A stretch of DNA of 32,035 bases from an uncultured Enterobacteriaceae bacterium (GTDB taxonomy: Bacteria; Pseudomonadota; Gammaproteobacteria; Enterobacterales; Enterobacteriaceae): positions 1 through 32,035 of the forward strand of contig CAKZHC010000006.1 in the NCBI GenBank assembly GCA_936920625.1, in the 5' to 3' direction. The translations under genes were made by a program, and so were the position numbers. The notes under the pieces were generated by a model. It made no database searches, was not told the DNA's origin, and saw only the letters and a program-made list of their open reading frames with translations. The first letter of the stretch is position 1. Each line of letters begins with the position of its first letter. Positions 16,971-26,197 of the stretch are shown in pieces.

Positions 16971-17944
16971 GCTGGCTGACTCCGGACGTGTGCGAGATTG
17001 TGATTAGCATTTTTAAAGCGATTGTTATCTTGGTCGTGGTGGTGGTCTGCGGGGCATTTATGAGCTTTGCTGAACGCCGGTTATTGGGATTGTTTCAGAA
17101 TCGTTATGGGCCGAATCGTGTGGGCTGGGGTGGTTCCCTGCAGTTGGCTGCTGACATGATAAAAATGTTTTTTAAAGAGGACTGGACCCCGCCATTCTCT
17201 GATCGGATAATTTTCACCCTGGCACCAATGATTGCTTTTATCTCCATGCTGGTCTCTTTTGCGATTGTACCAGTCACACCGACCTGGGCTATTTCTGACC
17301 TGAATATTGGTATTTTGTTTTTTCTGATGATGGCTGGAATAGGCGTGTATGCAGTACTTTTTGCCGGCTGGTCAAGCAATAACAAATACTCACTGCTGGG
17401 AGCTATGCGAGCGTCAGCTCAGACAGTCAGTTATGAGGTGTTTATTGGTCTTTCTCTGATGGGTGTGGTGGCCAGGGCTGGTTCATTTAATATGATCGAA
17501 ATAGTTAATAGTCAGCAACATCTTTGGAACGTCGTTCCCCAGTTTTTTGGTTTTATCACTTTTGCGATTGCTGGTGTTGCGGTTTGTCACCGTCATCCTT
17601 TTGACCAGCCAGAAGCTGAACAGGAGCTGGCTGACGGTTATCACATCGAATATTCAGGTATGAAATTTGGTCTGTTTTTTGTTGGTGAGTATATCGGGAT
17701 TACAACGGTATCTGCACTAATAGTTACCTTGTTTTTTGGTGGATGGAATGGGCCGTTGCTGCCGCCATTTATCTGGTTTGCTCTGAAAACTGCCTTTTTC
17801 ATGATGATGTTTATTCTGATTCGTGCCGCGCTGCCTCGCCCACGTTATGACCAGGTAATGTCTTTCGGCTGGAAAGTCTGTTTGCCATTAGCCTTACTAA
17901 ACTTGCTGGCAACTGCCGCAGTCATTCTATATAACGCGAAGTAG
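16967..17944 (+). CDS. nuoH: NADH:quinone oxidoreductase subunit H
   Basis: Membrane subunit of about eight helices that forms much of the quinone chamber and links electron transfer to proton pumping. The 325 residues equal E. coli NuoH. Conserved blocks include SFAERRLLGLFQNRYGPNRVGW, the charged chamber loop HRHPFDQPEAEQELADGYH, EYSGMKFGLFFVGEY and RAALPRPRYDQVMSFGWK. The start overlaps the nuoG stop (ATGA) after GGAGGTGGCAC, giving a strong ribosome-binding site. nuoI follows after 12 bp. Confidence 0.97.
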   Translation: MSWLTPDVCEIVISIFKAIVILVVVVVCGAFMSFAERRLLGLFQNRYGPNRVGWGGSLQLAADMIKMFFKEDWTPPFSDRIIFTLAPMIAFISMLVSFAIVPVTPTWAISDLNIGILFFLMMAGIGVYAVLFAGWSSNNKYSLLGAMRASAQTVSYEVFIGLSLMGVVARAGSFNMIEIVNSQQHLWNVVPQFFGFITFAIAGVAVCHRHPFDQPEAEQELADGYHIEYSGMKFGLFFVGEYIGITTVSALIVTLFFGGWNGPLLPPFIWFALKTAFFMMMFILIRAALPRPRYDQVMSFGWKVCLPLALLNLLATAAVILYNAK

Positions 17945-17956
17945 GGAGGTTATAAG

Positions 17957-18499
17957 ATGACGTTAAAAGATATTGTTGCAGGTTTCGCAACCACAGTACG
18001 CAGTATCTGGATAATGGCGATGCATGCTTTCGCTAAACGTGAGACACAGATGTATCCGGAACAACCAGTTTATCTGCCACCGCGTTACCGTGGGCGTATT
18101 GTACTGACACGGGACCCGGATGGTGAGGAGCGTTGTGTCGCCTGTAACCTTTGTGCCGTTGCTTGTCCTGTTGCCTGCATCTCTTTGCAAAAAGCAGAAA
18201 CGGAGGACGGAAGATGGTATCCGGAATTCTTTCGTATCAATTTTTCCCGATGCATTTTTTGTGGTCTGTGCGAAGAGGCCTGCCCGACAACAGCAATTCA
18301 GCTTACACCTGACTTCGAGCTAGGGGAGTTTCGGCGCCAAGACTTGGTATACGAAAAAGAAGATTTGACGATTTCAGGGCCTGGAAAATACCCTGAATAT
18401 AACTTCTATCGTATGTCTGGTCTGGCAGTTAAAGGCAAAGACAAAGGCGAGGCTGAACATGAAGCTACCCCTGTCGATGTCAAAGGATTATTACCTTAA
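17957..18499 (+). CDS. nuoI: NADH:quinone oxidoreductase subunit I
   Basis: Ferredoxin-like subunit carrying clusters N6a and N6b, which pass electrons toward N2 in NuoB. Two 2x[4Fe-4S] motifs are intact: Cys60, Cys63, Cys66, Cys70 (CVACNLCAVACP) and Cys99, Cys102, Cys105, Cys109 (CIFCGLCEEACP). The 180-residue length equals the E. coli protein. An amphipathic N-terminal helix should rest on the membrane. GGGAGG seven bases before the ATG is a strong ribosome-binding site. Confidence 0.98.
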   Translation: MTLKDIVAGFATTVRSIWIMAMHAFAKRETQMYPEQPVYLPPRYRGRIVLTRDPDGEERCVACNLCAVACPVACISLQKAETEDGRWYPEFFRINFSRCIFCGLCEEACPTTAIQLTPDFELGEFRRQDLVYEKEDLTISGPGKYPEYNFYRMSGLAVKGKDKGEAEHEATPVDVKGLLP

Positions 18500-18510
18500 G
18501 GAGTCCAGCC

Positions 18511-19059
18511 ATGGAATTTGCGTTTTATGCCTGTGCGGTTATTGCAGTACTGACTACCTTGGGAGTGATAGTCGGAACTAACCCGGTACATGCATTGCTT
18601 TATCTCATCGTTTCTCTGCTGGCAGTGGCAGGCGTGTTTTTTTCCCTCGGGGCAGTATTTGCCGGCGCGCTGGAAATTATTGTATACGCCGGTGCGATCA
18701 TGGTGCTGTTCGTGTTTGTGGTAATGATGCTCAATCTGGGTGATTCCACCCAGGAACAGGAGCGCGAGTGGCTGCAACCCAGTGTGTGGCTGGGCCCGGC
18801 CCTTATGTCGATGATTTTGCTCGGTGTGATGGTTTATGCAATTCATAGCGTCGATCAAACGAACGATGTTGAGATGATTGACGCCAAAGAAGTAGGAATC
18901 ACTCTGTTTGGTCCTTATGTACTGGCGGTTGAGCTGGCCTCTATGCTGCTGCTGGCGGGGCTGGTTGTGGCATTTCATATTGGACGAGAGAGTAAACAAG
19001 GGGAGGTATTCAGCCAGCGATCTCACGATGGCAAAATCAAAAGGGAGGAACACGCGTGA
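18511..19059 (+). CDS. nuoJ: NADH:quinone oxidoreductase subunit J
   Basis: Five-helix membrane subunit next to NuoA, NuoH and NuoK; its third helix, around EIIVYAGAIMVLFVFVVMM (about 53-71), contains the pi-bulge region that changes conformation during the catalytic cycle. The 182 residues compare with 184 in E. coli. The C-terminal charged tail is variable. AAGGAG before the ATG supports the start. The stop codon overlaps the nuoK start. Confidence 0.97.
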   Translation: MEFAFYACAVIAVLTTLGVIVGTNPVHALLYLIVSLLAVAGVFFSLGAVFAGALEIIVYAGAIMVLFVFVVMMLNLGDSTQEQEREWLQPSVWLGPALMSMILLGVMVYAIHSVDQTNDVEMIDAKEVGITLFGPYVLAVELASMLLLAGLVVAFHIGRESKQGEVFSQRSHDGKIKREEHA

Positions 19060-19358
19060 TATCTCTGGAAAATGTCCTGATTCTGGCGGCCATACTATTT
19101 GTACTCGGGCTTACGGGGCTTATCATCCGGCGTAACCTGCTATTCATGCTGATGAGCCTTGAAATCATGATTAATGCAGCGGCGCTGGCGCTTGTGGTAG
19201 CGGGAAGTTACTGGCAACAACCTGATGGTCAGGTTATGTATATTTTGGCTATCTCGCTGGCAGCCGCAGAGGCTAGTATTGGTCTGGCACTATTATTGCA
19301 ATTACACCGTCAGCGTCAGAATCTGAATATCGATAAAGTGAGTGAGATGCGCGGATGA
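19056..19358 (+). CDS. nuoK: NADH:quinone oxidoreductase subunit K
   Basis: Small three-helix antiporter-related subunit (MrpC-like) with the membrane glutamates required for proton transfer: Glu36 in SLEIMINAAAL and Glu72 in AAAEASIGLALLLQLHR. The 100-residue length and C-terminal SEMRG match E. coli. The start codon is GTG at 19056, overlapping the nuoJ stop by four bases (GTGA), preceded by a strong AGGGAGG. The nuoL start again overlaps by four bases, so J, K and L appear translationally coupled. Confidence 0.97.
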   Translation: MISLENVLILAAILFVLGLTGLIIRRNLLFMLMSLEIMINAAALALVVAGSYWQQPDGQVMYILAISLAAAEASIGLALLLQLHRQRQNLNIDKVSEMRG

Positions 19359-21193
19359 ATCTTCTTTATTTGACCATACTTTTCCCGCTGTTAGGGTTCC
19401 TGCTACTGGCATTCTCACGGGGACGCTGGTCAGAAAATCTCTCAGCCACTATCGGTATAGCTTCAGTTGGACTAGCAGCGCTGGTCACTTTACATGCGGG
19501 TATAGATTTTTTCAGCCACGATAAGCAGCCCTTTACACAAGCGCTCTGGACCTGGATGCAGGTTGGTGCATTTGACATCAAAGTCAATCTGGTATTGGAT
19601 GGTCTCTCCTTCACTATGCTCTCTGTGGTTACGGGTGTAGGCTTTCTCATCCATATATTTGCATCATGGTATATGCGCCGTGAAGAAGGTTATTCGCGTT
19701 TTTTTGCTTATACCAACCTGTTTATTGCCAGCATGGTGGTGCTGGTTCTTGCAGATAACCTGATGTTAATGTATCTGGGCTGGGAAGGTGTTGGCCTCTG
19801 CTCATATTTGCTGATAGGTTTCTATTATTCTGATGCAAAAAATGGTGCAGCAGCGATGAAGGCATTCATTGTCACTCGTGTTGGTGATGTCTTTCTCGCT
19901 ATTGGCTTGTTTATTCTTTACAACGAATTAGGAACGCTCAACTTTCAGCAGATGATGGAGCTGTCGCCGGAACACTTTACCTCTCAGAACTATGTTATGT
20001 TGCAGTGGGCAACATTGCTGTTGCTGGGTGGTGCTGTAGGTAAATCTGCCCAGTTGCCATTACAAACCTGGCTGGCAGATGCGATGGCGGGGCCAACTCC
20101 GGTTTCTGCTCTCATTCATGCGGCGACCATGGTTACTGCGGGTGTTTATCTGATAGCCCGCACGCATGGTTTATTCCTGCTGACACCTGAGATACTCCAT
20201 TTGGTTGGGATTATTGGTGCCATAACCCTGCTGCTGGCGGGTTGTGCGGCGCTGGTGCAGACCGACATTAAACGTGTGCTTGCCTATTCTACTATGAGCC
20301 AGATAGGTTACATGTTCCTTGCACTCGGCGTTCAGGCCTGGGATGCAGCGATCTTCCATTTGATGACTCACGCATTCTTCAAAGCGTTGTTATTCCTCGC
20401 ATCTGGTTCAGTTATTCTTGCCTGCCACCATGAGCAGAATATTTTTAAAATGGGCGGGTTACGTAAAAGTATTCCGCTGGTCTATACCTGCTTCCTGGTC
20501 GGTGGAGCTGCATTATCTGCTCTGCCATTAGTGACGGCCGGTTTCTACAGTAAAGATGAGATTCTCTTTGGTGCGCTGACAAATGGTGACAACAATTTGC
20601 TGATTGCCGGCCTAGTGGGCGCTTTTCTCACTTCTGTCTACACATTTCGCATGATTTTTATCGTATTCCACGGTGAGGAGAAGATTAAGGCGCATGCTGG
20701 CAGAGGAATTACCCACCACTTTCCCCTGATAGTGTTGATGATGCTTTCAACCTTTATTGGTGCACTGGTGACCCCGCCTCTGGCCTCGGTGCTGCCGCAG
20801 GCGCACTCAGGCGAACCAGGTAAAATCATGCTGGAGGTCTTGTCAGGCTGCGTGGCGGTGACTGGCATACTGCTGGCAGCATTGCTCTGGCTGAGAAGAC
20901 GGAAACTGGTGGAGAGCATAGCGCAAACGGTCCCAGGGCGCTTCCTGAGCCGGTGGTGGTTCGCTGCCTGGGGTTTTGACTGGTTATATGACAGGATTTT
21001 TGTCAAACCTTATAAGCTCGTTGGCTGGCTGCTATCACGCGACCCGGTAAATGTATTGATGAACATTCCGGCAGTATTAACCCGCGTTACTAACCGGGGT
21101 CTGGTGCTGAGCGAAAATGGCCAATTACGCTGGTATGTCGCTTCGATGAGTATTGGTGCAGTCGTTGTTCTGACGCTGCTGCTGGTGATTTAA
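19355..21193 (+). CDS. nuoL: NADH:quinone oxidoreductase subunit L (proton-pumping)
   Basis: Most distal antiporter-like subunit of complex I. It has the 14-helix Mrp-type core followed by the long lateral helix along the membrane arm. Key charges are present: Glu144 in YLGWEGVGLCSYLLIGF, Lys230 in GGAVGKSAQLPLQTWL (Lys229 in E. coli), and the TDIKRVLAYSTMSQIGYMF and FYSKDEIL regions. The 612 residues compare with 613 in E. coli; the region after the core (about 440-520) is more variable. A 202-bp gap with a strong hairpin follows before nuoM. Confidence 0.98.
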   Translation: MNLLYLTILFPLLGFLLLAFSRGRWSENLSATIGIASVGLAALVTLHAGIDFFSHDKQPFTQALWTWMQVGAFDIKVNLVLDGLSFTMLSVVTGVGFLIHIFASWYMRREEGYSRFFAYTNLFIASMVVLVLADNLMLMYLGWEGVGLCSYLLIGFYYSDAKNGAAAMKAFIVTRVGDVFLAIGLFILYNELGTLNFQQMMELSPEHFTSQNYVMLQWATLLLLGGAVGKSAQLPLQTWLADAMAGPTPVSALIHAATMVTAGVYLIARTHGLFLLTPEILHLVGIIGAITLLLAGCAALVQTDIKRVLAYSTMSQIGYMFLALGVQAWDAAIFHLMTHAFFKALLFLASGSVILACHHEQNIFKMGGLRKSIPLVYTCFLVGGAALSALPLVTAGFYSKDEILFGALTNGDNNLLIAGLVGAFLTSVYTFRMIFIVFHGEEKIKAHAGRGITHHFPLIVLMMLSTFIGALVTPPLASVLPQAHSGEPGKIMLEVLSGCVAVTGILLAALLWLRRRKLVESIAQTVPGRFLSRWWFAAWGFDWLYDRIFVKPYKLVGWLLSRDPVNVLMNIPAVLTRVTNRGLVLSENGQLRWYVASMSIGAVVVLTLLLVI

Positions 21194-21395
21194 TGAGTGG
21201 TGGGACGGGGAAACCTGTCCCAATTGAGAATTTTAATAACATCCTGATCGACAGGCGTTGCTGACGTGATGAATTTGCTTAGCGGTTGTGCTGTAATTCT
21301 GGCGCATTTGCGATATGATAAAGATTCAGACGGTAAAGCAAGATTTTGCATGGGGCGCTCAAGTCAGGATTATAAAGAAAGGGACATAAACTGCC
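21194..21395 (+). promoter_or_regulatory. nuoL-nuoM intercistronic region with strong hairpin
   Basis: A 202-bp gap. At 21201-21222 the arms TGGGACGGG and CCTGTCCCA pair over nine positions (one G-T) around a GAAA tetraloop, eight bases after the nuoL stop. There is no U-tract, so this looks like an mRNA-stabilising or processing hairpin rather than a terminator. The remainder holds no convincing gene; GGGA at 21381-21384 serves nuoM. Confidence 0.5.
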
Positions 21396-22916
21396 ATGTT
21401 ATTACCCTGGCTAATCCTCATCCCCTTTATCGGCGGTTTATTGTGCTGGCAGTCTGAGCGTTTTAGCATAAGACTTCCACGTTGGATCGCATTAACTGCG
21501 ATGGGGCTTACGTTAGTGCTGTCACTGCAACTTTGGTTGCAGGGCCATTACTCCTTGTTACAGCCTGCGGGTATCCCACAATGGCAGTCGGAGTTTCAGC
21601 TTTCCTGGATTCCACGTTTTGGCATTACCTTTCATTTGGCACTGGACGGGCTTTCACTTCTGATGGTCTTATTGACGGGCCTGTTAGGCGTGATGGCGAT
21701 TCTCTGTTCCTGGAATGAGATACAGGATCGTCAGGGTTTCTTCTATCTCAATCTGCTTTGGATTTTGGGTGGTGTAATTGGCGTATTTATGGCCATCGAT
21801 ATGTTCCTCTTCTTCTTCTTCTGGGAGATGATGTTGGTGCCGATGTATTTTCTAATCGCACTTTGGGGACACAGTTCATCAGACGGCAAGACGCGTATTT
21901 TTGCGGCGACCAAATTTTTTATCTATACCCAGGCCAGCGGACTTATCATGTTGATTGCTATTCTGGCCCTGGTTTTTGTGCATTACAATGCAACTCGCGT
22001 ATGGACCTTTGACTATGCCATGCTGCTGAAAACGCCAATGTCACACAATGTTGAAATTTTGCTCATGCTGGGTTTTTTCATCGCGTTTGCAGTAAAAATG
22101 CCCGTCATTCCCTTCCATGGCTGGTTACCGGATGCTCACAGTCAGGCTCCCACAGCCGGTTCTGTCGATCTGGCGGGTATTTTATTGAAAACAGCTGCTT
22201 ATGGGATGCTGCGTTTTGCGTTGCCGCTGTTTCCTAATGCCTCGTCTGAATTTGTGCCAATCGCTATGGTGCTGGGTCTGGTAGGTATTTTTTATGGCGC
22301 ATGGATGGCCTTTTCGCAAACCGATATCAAACGTCTGATTGCGTATACCTCCATTTCGCATATGGGATTTGTTCTTATTGCAATCTATACCGGCAGCCAG
22401 CTTGCCTTCCAGGGCGCAGTTGTGCAGATGATTGCTCACGGTCTTTCAGCAGCGGCACTGTTCATTCTTTGTGGCCAGTTATACGAGCGTCTGCATACTC
22501 GTGATATGCGCGAGATGGGAGGATTATGGAAACGGATCAAATGGATTCCTGGAATGTCACTATTTTTTTCTGCAGCAAATCTCGGCATGCCGGGTACAGG
22601 TAATTTCGTCGGCGAATTTATGATCCTCACTGGCAGCTATCAGATTGTACCTGTTATTGTGGTTATTGCTGCTTTTGGTCTGGTTTTTGCGTCAGTATAC
22701 TCTTTGGTCATGATGCAACGCGCTTACTATGGCTCATCTAAATCCGACGAACCACTCATGGGGATGACGCCACGCGAATTCATTATGATACTGACGTTGT
22801 TAGTACTGTTAACCCTGCTGGGCATCTACCCTCAACCTGTAATGGATACATCACATGCTGCGATGGGCAACATTCAGCAGTGGTTTGCTGCTTCAATCTC
22901 AACTACAAGGCCGTGA
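21396..22916 (+). CDS. nuoM: NADH:quinone oxidoreductase subunit M (proton-pumping)
   Basis: Middle antiporter-like subunit of the membrane arm. The 506 residues compare with 509 in E. coli. Essential charged residues are present: Glu144 in FFWEMMLVPMYFLIALWGH and Lys234 in FAVKMPVIPFHGWLPDAHSQAPTAGSVDLAG, together with TDIKRLIAYTSISHMGFV. The ribosome-binding sequence AAAGGGA lies about 11 bases before the ATG. nuoN follows after six bases. Confidence 0.98.
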   Translation: MLLPWLILIPFIGGLLCWQSERFSIRLPRWIALTAMGLTLVLSLQLWLQGHYSLLQPAGIPQWQSEFQLSWIPRFGITFHLALDGLSLLMVLLTGLLGVMAILCSWNEIQDRQGFFYLNLLWILGGVIGVFMAIDMFLFFFFWEMMLVPMYFLIALWGHSSSDGKTRIFAATKFFIYTQASGLIMLIAILALVFVHYNATRVWTFDYAMLLKTPMSHNVEILLMLGFFIAFAVKMPVIPFHGWLPDAHSQAPTAGSVDLAGILLKTAAYGMLRFALPLFPNASSEFVPIAMVLGLVGIFYGAWMAFSQTDIKRLIAYTSISHMGFVLIAIYTGSQLAFQGAVVQMIAHGLSAAALFILCGQLYERLHTRDMREMGGLWKRIKWIPGMSLFFSAANLGMPGTGNFVGEFMILTGSYQIVPVIVVIAAFGLVFASVYSLVMMQRAYYGSSKSDEPLMGMTPREFIMILTLLVLLTLLGIYPQPVMDTSHAAMGNIQQWFAASISTTRP

Positions 22917-22922
22917 TTCGTC

Positions 22923-24380
22923 ATGACAATAACACCCCATCACCTGATCGCGATGCTCCCGTTGTTGATAGTTGGATTGACGGTAGTCGTGTTGATGCTT
23001 TCCATTGCGTGGCGACGTAATCACACACTGAATGCTACCCTGACTGTGATTGGTCTTAACGTGGCGTTGTTATCACTATGGTTTGTCGGCAAGGCAGGCC
23101 ATATGGATGTGACACCACTAATGCGTATTGATGGTTTTTCAATGTTCTACACCGGGCTGGTGTTACTTGCTAGCCTTGCTACGTGTACTTTCGCTTACTC
23201 ATGGCTGGAAGGTTACAGCGATAACAGAGAGGAGTTTTATCTGCTGGTCCTTATTGCCACTATGGGTGGCTTATTACTGACTAGCAGCAATCATATGGCT
23301 TCGCTCTTTTTGGGCATTGAGTTGATTTCTTTACCGTTGTTTGGGCTTGCCGGATATGCTTTCAGGCAAAAGCGCTCACTGGAAGCCAGCATTAAATATA
23401 CTATCCTCTCAGCCGCAGCGTCGTCGTTCCTGTTGTTTGGTATCGCGCTGGTGTATACCAATACTGGCACTCTTAGCTTCGGTGACGTTGGATTCCATAC
23501 AGATGGTGGTTTAATGGCACACCCGCTGATGATGGTGGGTGTTGGTATGATGATTGTCGGGTTTTGCTTTAAGCTTTCGCTGGTTCCTTTTCATCTCTGG
23601 ACCCCCGATGTTTATCAGGGCGCACCTGCACCAGTTTCAACCTTTCTGGCAACAGCCAGTAAAATTGCCATTTTCAGCGTCTTGCTGCGCTTGCTACTCT
23701 ATGCGCCAGCAACCGATTGTAAATCAGTCAGGCTGGTGTGTGAAATAATCGCTTTCTCATCAATACTGTTTGGCAACATCATGGCAGTTTCCCAGAGCAA
23801 CATAAAACGTCTTCTGGGCTACTCTTCTATTGCCCATTTTGGTTATCTGCTGGTGGCACTGATTGCTGTACAGACACACCAGTTATCGCTGGAGACGGCG
23901 GGTATCTACCTGGCAGGTTACCTGTTTAGCAGTCTGGGTTCTTTTGGAGTAGTTAGTCTGATGTCAAGCCCCTATCGCGGCCCGGATGCAGATTCACTTT
24001 ACTTTTACCGCGGCCTGTTCTGGCATCGTCCTTTCTTTGCAGCAGCAATGACGGTGATGATGTTATCACTGGCGGGTATTCCTCTGACGTTAGGCTTTAT
24101 TGGTAAATTCTACGTGCTGGCAGCGGGGGTAAGTGCACATTTGTGGTGGCTTACTGGCGCTGTAGTTGCAGGCAGCGCTATTGGCCTCTATTACTACCTT
24201 CGTGTTACCGTCAGCCTTTATCTTAATCCGCCTGAATTGATGCAGACACGGATGCCGGATAACTGGGCTTTCACTGCCGGGGGGCTAGTGGTGTTGCTTT
24301 CGGCTATTCTGGTACTGTTACTGGGTATATATCCTCAGCCGCTAATTACCCTGGTTCAGATGGCACAACCGCTGATGTAA
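22923..24380 (+). CDS. nuoN: NADH:quinone oxidoreductase subunit N (proton-pumping)
   Basis: Antiporter-like subunit nearest to NuoK. The 485-residue length equals E. coli NuoN. Diagnostic blocks are LGIELISLPLFGLAGYAFRQKRSLEASIKY (membrane Glu and Lys), FKLSLVPFHLWTPDVYQGAPAPVSTFLATASK and SNIKRLLGYSSIAHFGYLL. The start ATG six bases after nuoM uses AGG within the end of nuoM. It is the last gene of the operon; an intrinsic terminator follows 33 bp later. Confidence 0.98.
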   Translation: MTITPHHLIAMLPLLIVGLTVVVLMLSIAWRRNHTLNATLTVIGLNVALLSLWFVGKAGHMDVTPLMRIDGFSMFYTGLVLLASLATCTFAYSWLEGYSDNREEFYLLVLIATMGGLLLTSSNHMASLFLGIELISLPLFGLAGYAFRQKRSLEASIKYTILSAAASSFLLFGIALVYTNTGTLSFGDVGFHTDGGLMAHPLMMVGVGMMIVGFCFKLSLVPFHLWTPDVYQGAPAPVSTFLATASKIAIFSVLLRLLLYAPATDCKSVRLVCEIIAFSSILFGNIMAVSQSNIKRLLGYSSIAHFGYLLVALIAVQTHQLSLETAGIYLAGYLFSSLGSFGVVSLMSSPYRGPDADSLYFYRGLFWHRPFFAAAMTVMMLSLAGIPLTLGFIGKFYVLAAGVSAHLWWLTGAVVAGSAIGLYYYLRVTVSLYLNPPELMQTRMPDNWAFTAGGLVVLLSAILVLLLGIYPQPLITLVQMAQPLM

Positions 24381-24413
24381 GCTGTTTACTGAACAGCACA
24401 TCAGGTGATTCAT

Positions 24414-24435
24414 GGGCGCCGGGCGCCCTTTTTTT
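24414..24435 (+). terminator. intrinsic terminator of the nuo operon
   Basis: GGGCGC (24414-24419), triloop CGG, GCGCCC (24423-24428), then seven T (24429-24435). The short GC-rich stem and immediate T-tract make a textbook Rho-independent terminator 33 bp after nuoN. Confidence 0.92.
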
Positions 24436-24583
24436 ATGTAAAACACTTATATACTTTTACTCATTTTTATAATAATTTATAAACAAAAGTAGTAATATAG
24501 GCAGAAATATGTGATCTGTCTCATATTCTGCTTATTAGTTTTTAAAAATTTGATTTTCAAAAAATTACTATTTACGGGGATTT

Positions 24584-25924
24584 ATGCTGCGCTTACTGGC
24601 TTTGCTCAATGGCGCAATGGGTGTAAAGACGCAAAAACCAGTGTTTGTCACTCTCGCTCTTTTGAGCTTTTGGATTAGCGGTTTAATAGTACTGGATGTT
24701 CTTAATGCTGATTATTTTTCAGTAACACTTTTTTTGCTGGGTGTTTTCTTAGCGCTGGAAGGAGTAATCGGTCTTATTGCGCTGATTGTTAGCAGCGCTG
24801 GTCGGTGCTGGTCTGATTTGGTTAAAGCAACGGTACTTATACTGTTAGGTGTTGGGATGGCCTCTTCTCCCCAGCAACAAGAAAGTGTTTTGTTACTACT
24901 CGCCATTGTGTTTTTGGCGGATGGTGTTTTGTGCATGTTTTTCGCTGTAGTGATGCGCTACTGGCGCTGGTACCAGCGGATGCTACAGGATATTATCCAG
25001 ATTGCTGTCGGGCTGTTCATTTTGCTGGAAGAACCGCCCCACTTCAGCTACATGATCTTCCCTTTATACTTAGCGTTCCAGCTAATGCTGTTAGCAATTA
25101 ACTTTTTACGCCTTTCCTGGCAAATTAGCCGGTTGCCTGATAACACCAGTGTGACCACGCTGCCAATGTTTGCAGTGTACGGTACACGCCGCCCCCGGCC
25201 ATGGCGCTATCACCATCCTGCCAGCCAGTCGTCGGCCAGCCAGTCACCACTGATAATTAATATCTGGATGCCTGTTGGGTCAACCTGGGTGACACGTTGT
25301 TTCCCTCTGCTTAATCGCTGGGTTTTTGCTATTGATCACAAAGGGATGGTATCTACTGGTCATATATCGCTGGAAAAAGGGAATGAATTTTATATCAGTC
25401 ACTATCCCAAGGATGATATTGATTTCTCAGCAGGTGATTTCATCCGTGCTCTGCGTGCAGATGAAAAATTTGACGTGCACGGGCACTATCGTTTCTCATT
25501 GCCTGAGGATATTGCTGAATATAGTACGCCATACAGGAAACTGGAAGTGCCTTATTACAATGAGGAGGCACTTGATAACTATTGGGCAATGGCTACTAAG
25601 GCCCCCCGCTATAATCCCGCTTCATTCAACTGCGCCAGCAGTGCTGTGATGGCACTTGATGTGGCAATCGAAGGGGTTCTTGCTGACAGGGGCATAGCGA
25701 TATATCTGTTGTTGCTGGATTCCAATTTCTGGCTGCTTTATCTGCTGCGCAGCCATGCGGAGAGTATGGCCTGGACTCCGGGGTCGGCAATGGATTATAT
25801 ATCCCTGCTTAACAGGCTGACAGATCCACATTATCGCCACGTCTGGATCAGTCACATCGCGACAATATTCCGGTGGATTAAAGGTGAGTGCTCTTCGTCG
25901 GCAGGAGAAGGAGCAAATGACTAG
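24584..25924 (+). CDS. HdeD-like membrane protein with C-terminal putative papain-like domain
   Basis: I do not recognise this as a named gene. The 446-residue product has two parts. Residues 1-180 are hydrophobic, with about six membrane helices (near 18-38, 45-70, 81-95, 101-124, 134-149, 154-175), resembling the DUF308/HdeD family linked in E. coli to acid resistance. After a polar linker (about 185-222) comes a soluble region (223-446) that contains VSTGHISLEKGNEFYISHYP (His260) and NPASFNCASSAVMALD (Cys350). The His-before-Cys order and the GH-x-SLE pattern resemble circularly permuted papain-like (NlpC/P60-related, LRAT/YiiX-like) domains; peptidase, amidase or acyltransferase chemistry would fit that fold, but this is inference. 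A GGGGA just before the ATG supports the start. It appears monocistronic, between the nuo terminator and elaB. No signs of truncation. Confidence 0.8.
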   Translation: MLRLLALLNGAMGVKTQKPVFVTLALLSFWISGLIVLDVLNADYFSVTLFLLGVFLALEGVIGLIALIVSSAGRCWSDLVKATVLILLGVGMASSPQQQESVLLLLAIVFLADGVLCMFFAVVMRYWRWYQRMLQDIIQIAVGLFILLEEPPHFSYMIFPLYLAFQLMLLAINFLRLSWQISRLPDNTSVTTLPMFAVYGTRRPRPWRYHHPASQSSASQSPLIINIWMPVGSTWVTRCFPLLNRWVFAIDHKGMVSTGHISLEKGNEFYISHYPKDDIDFSAGDFIRALRADEKFDVHGHYRFSLPEDIAEYSTPYRKLEVPYYNEEALDNYWAMATKAPRYNPASFNCASSAVMALDVAIEGVLADRGIAIYLLLLDSNFWLLYLLRSHAESMAWTPGSAMDYISLLNRLTDPHYRHVWISHIATIFRWIKGECSSSAGEGAND

Positions 25925-26197
25925 GTATTCTGCCTGATATGCTGACGGCAACGTAAGTTTCTAGCAGGACGTTATCAAAGAGGCCAGAAGATTGTGCGCT
26001 GGTCTGTAATTCATGAGTCCCGCATGCAGTACATCATTACAATCAGCTCTGTTAATCGATGGTGAAGGGTGGTTTTTGGTTCGCTTCCAGCCAGTACAAA
26101 GAAAAGTGTCTATAGTTATTCAACATACATTTCATCCGTGCCTGGTTGATGCTTCATCGACACGAGATGAGTGATGCAATTGATATGGAGAATAAGT
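25925..26197 (+). promoter_or_regulatory. elaB upstream region
   Basis: A 273-bp gap without a supported gene. CTATAGT at 26110-26116, preceded by TGT, resembles an RpoS-type -10 element (CTATACT). It would give a leader of about 75 bases for elaB, and elaB is RpoS-dependent in E. coli. No good -35 was seen, which is common for RpoS promoters. This is a suggestion only. Confidence 0.3.

Noticed and set aside
18496..19053. 185-codon minus-strand frame opposite nuoJ
   Set aside because: It mirrors nuoJ almost exactly and its His/Gln-rich sequence is the usual product of reading a hydrophobic gene backwards.
21266..21457. 63-codon frame in the nuoL-nuoM gap
   Set aside because: It lacks a ribosome-binding site, runs over the nuoM start in another frame and has no recognisable features.
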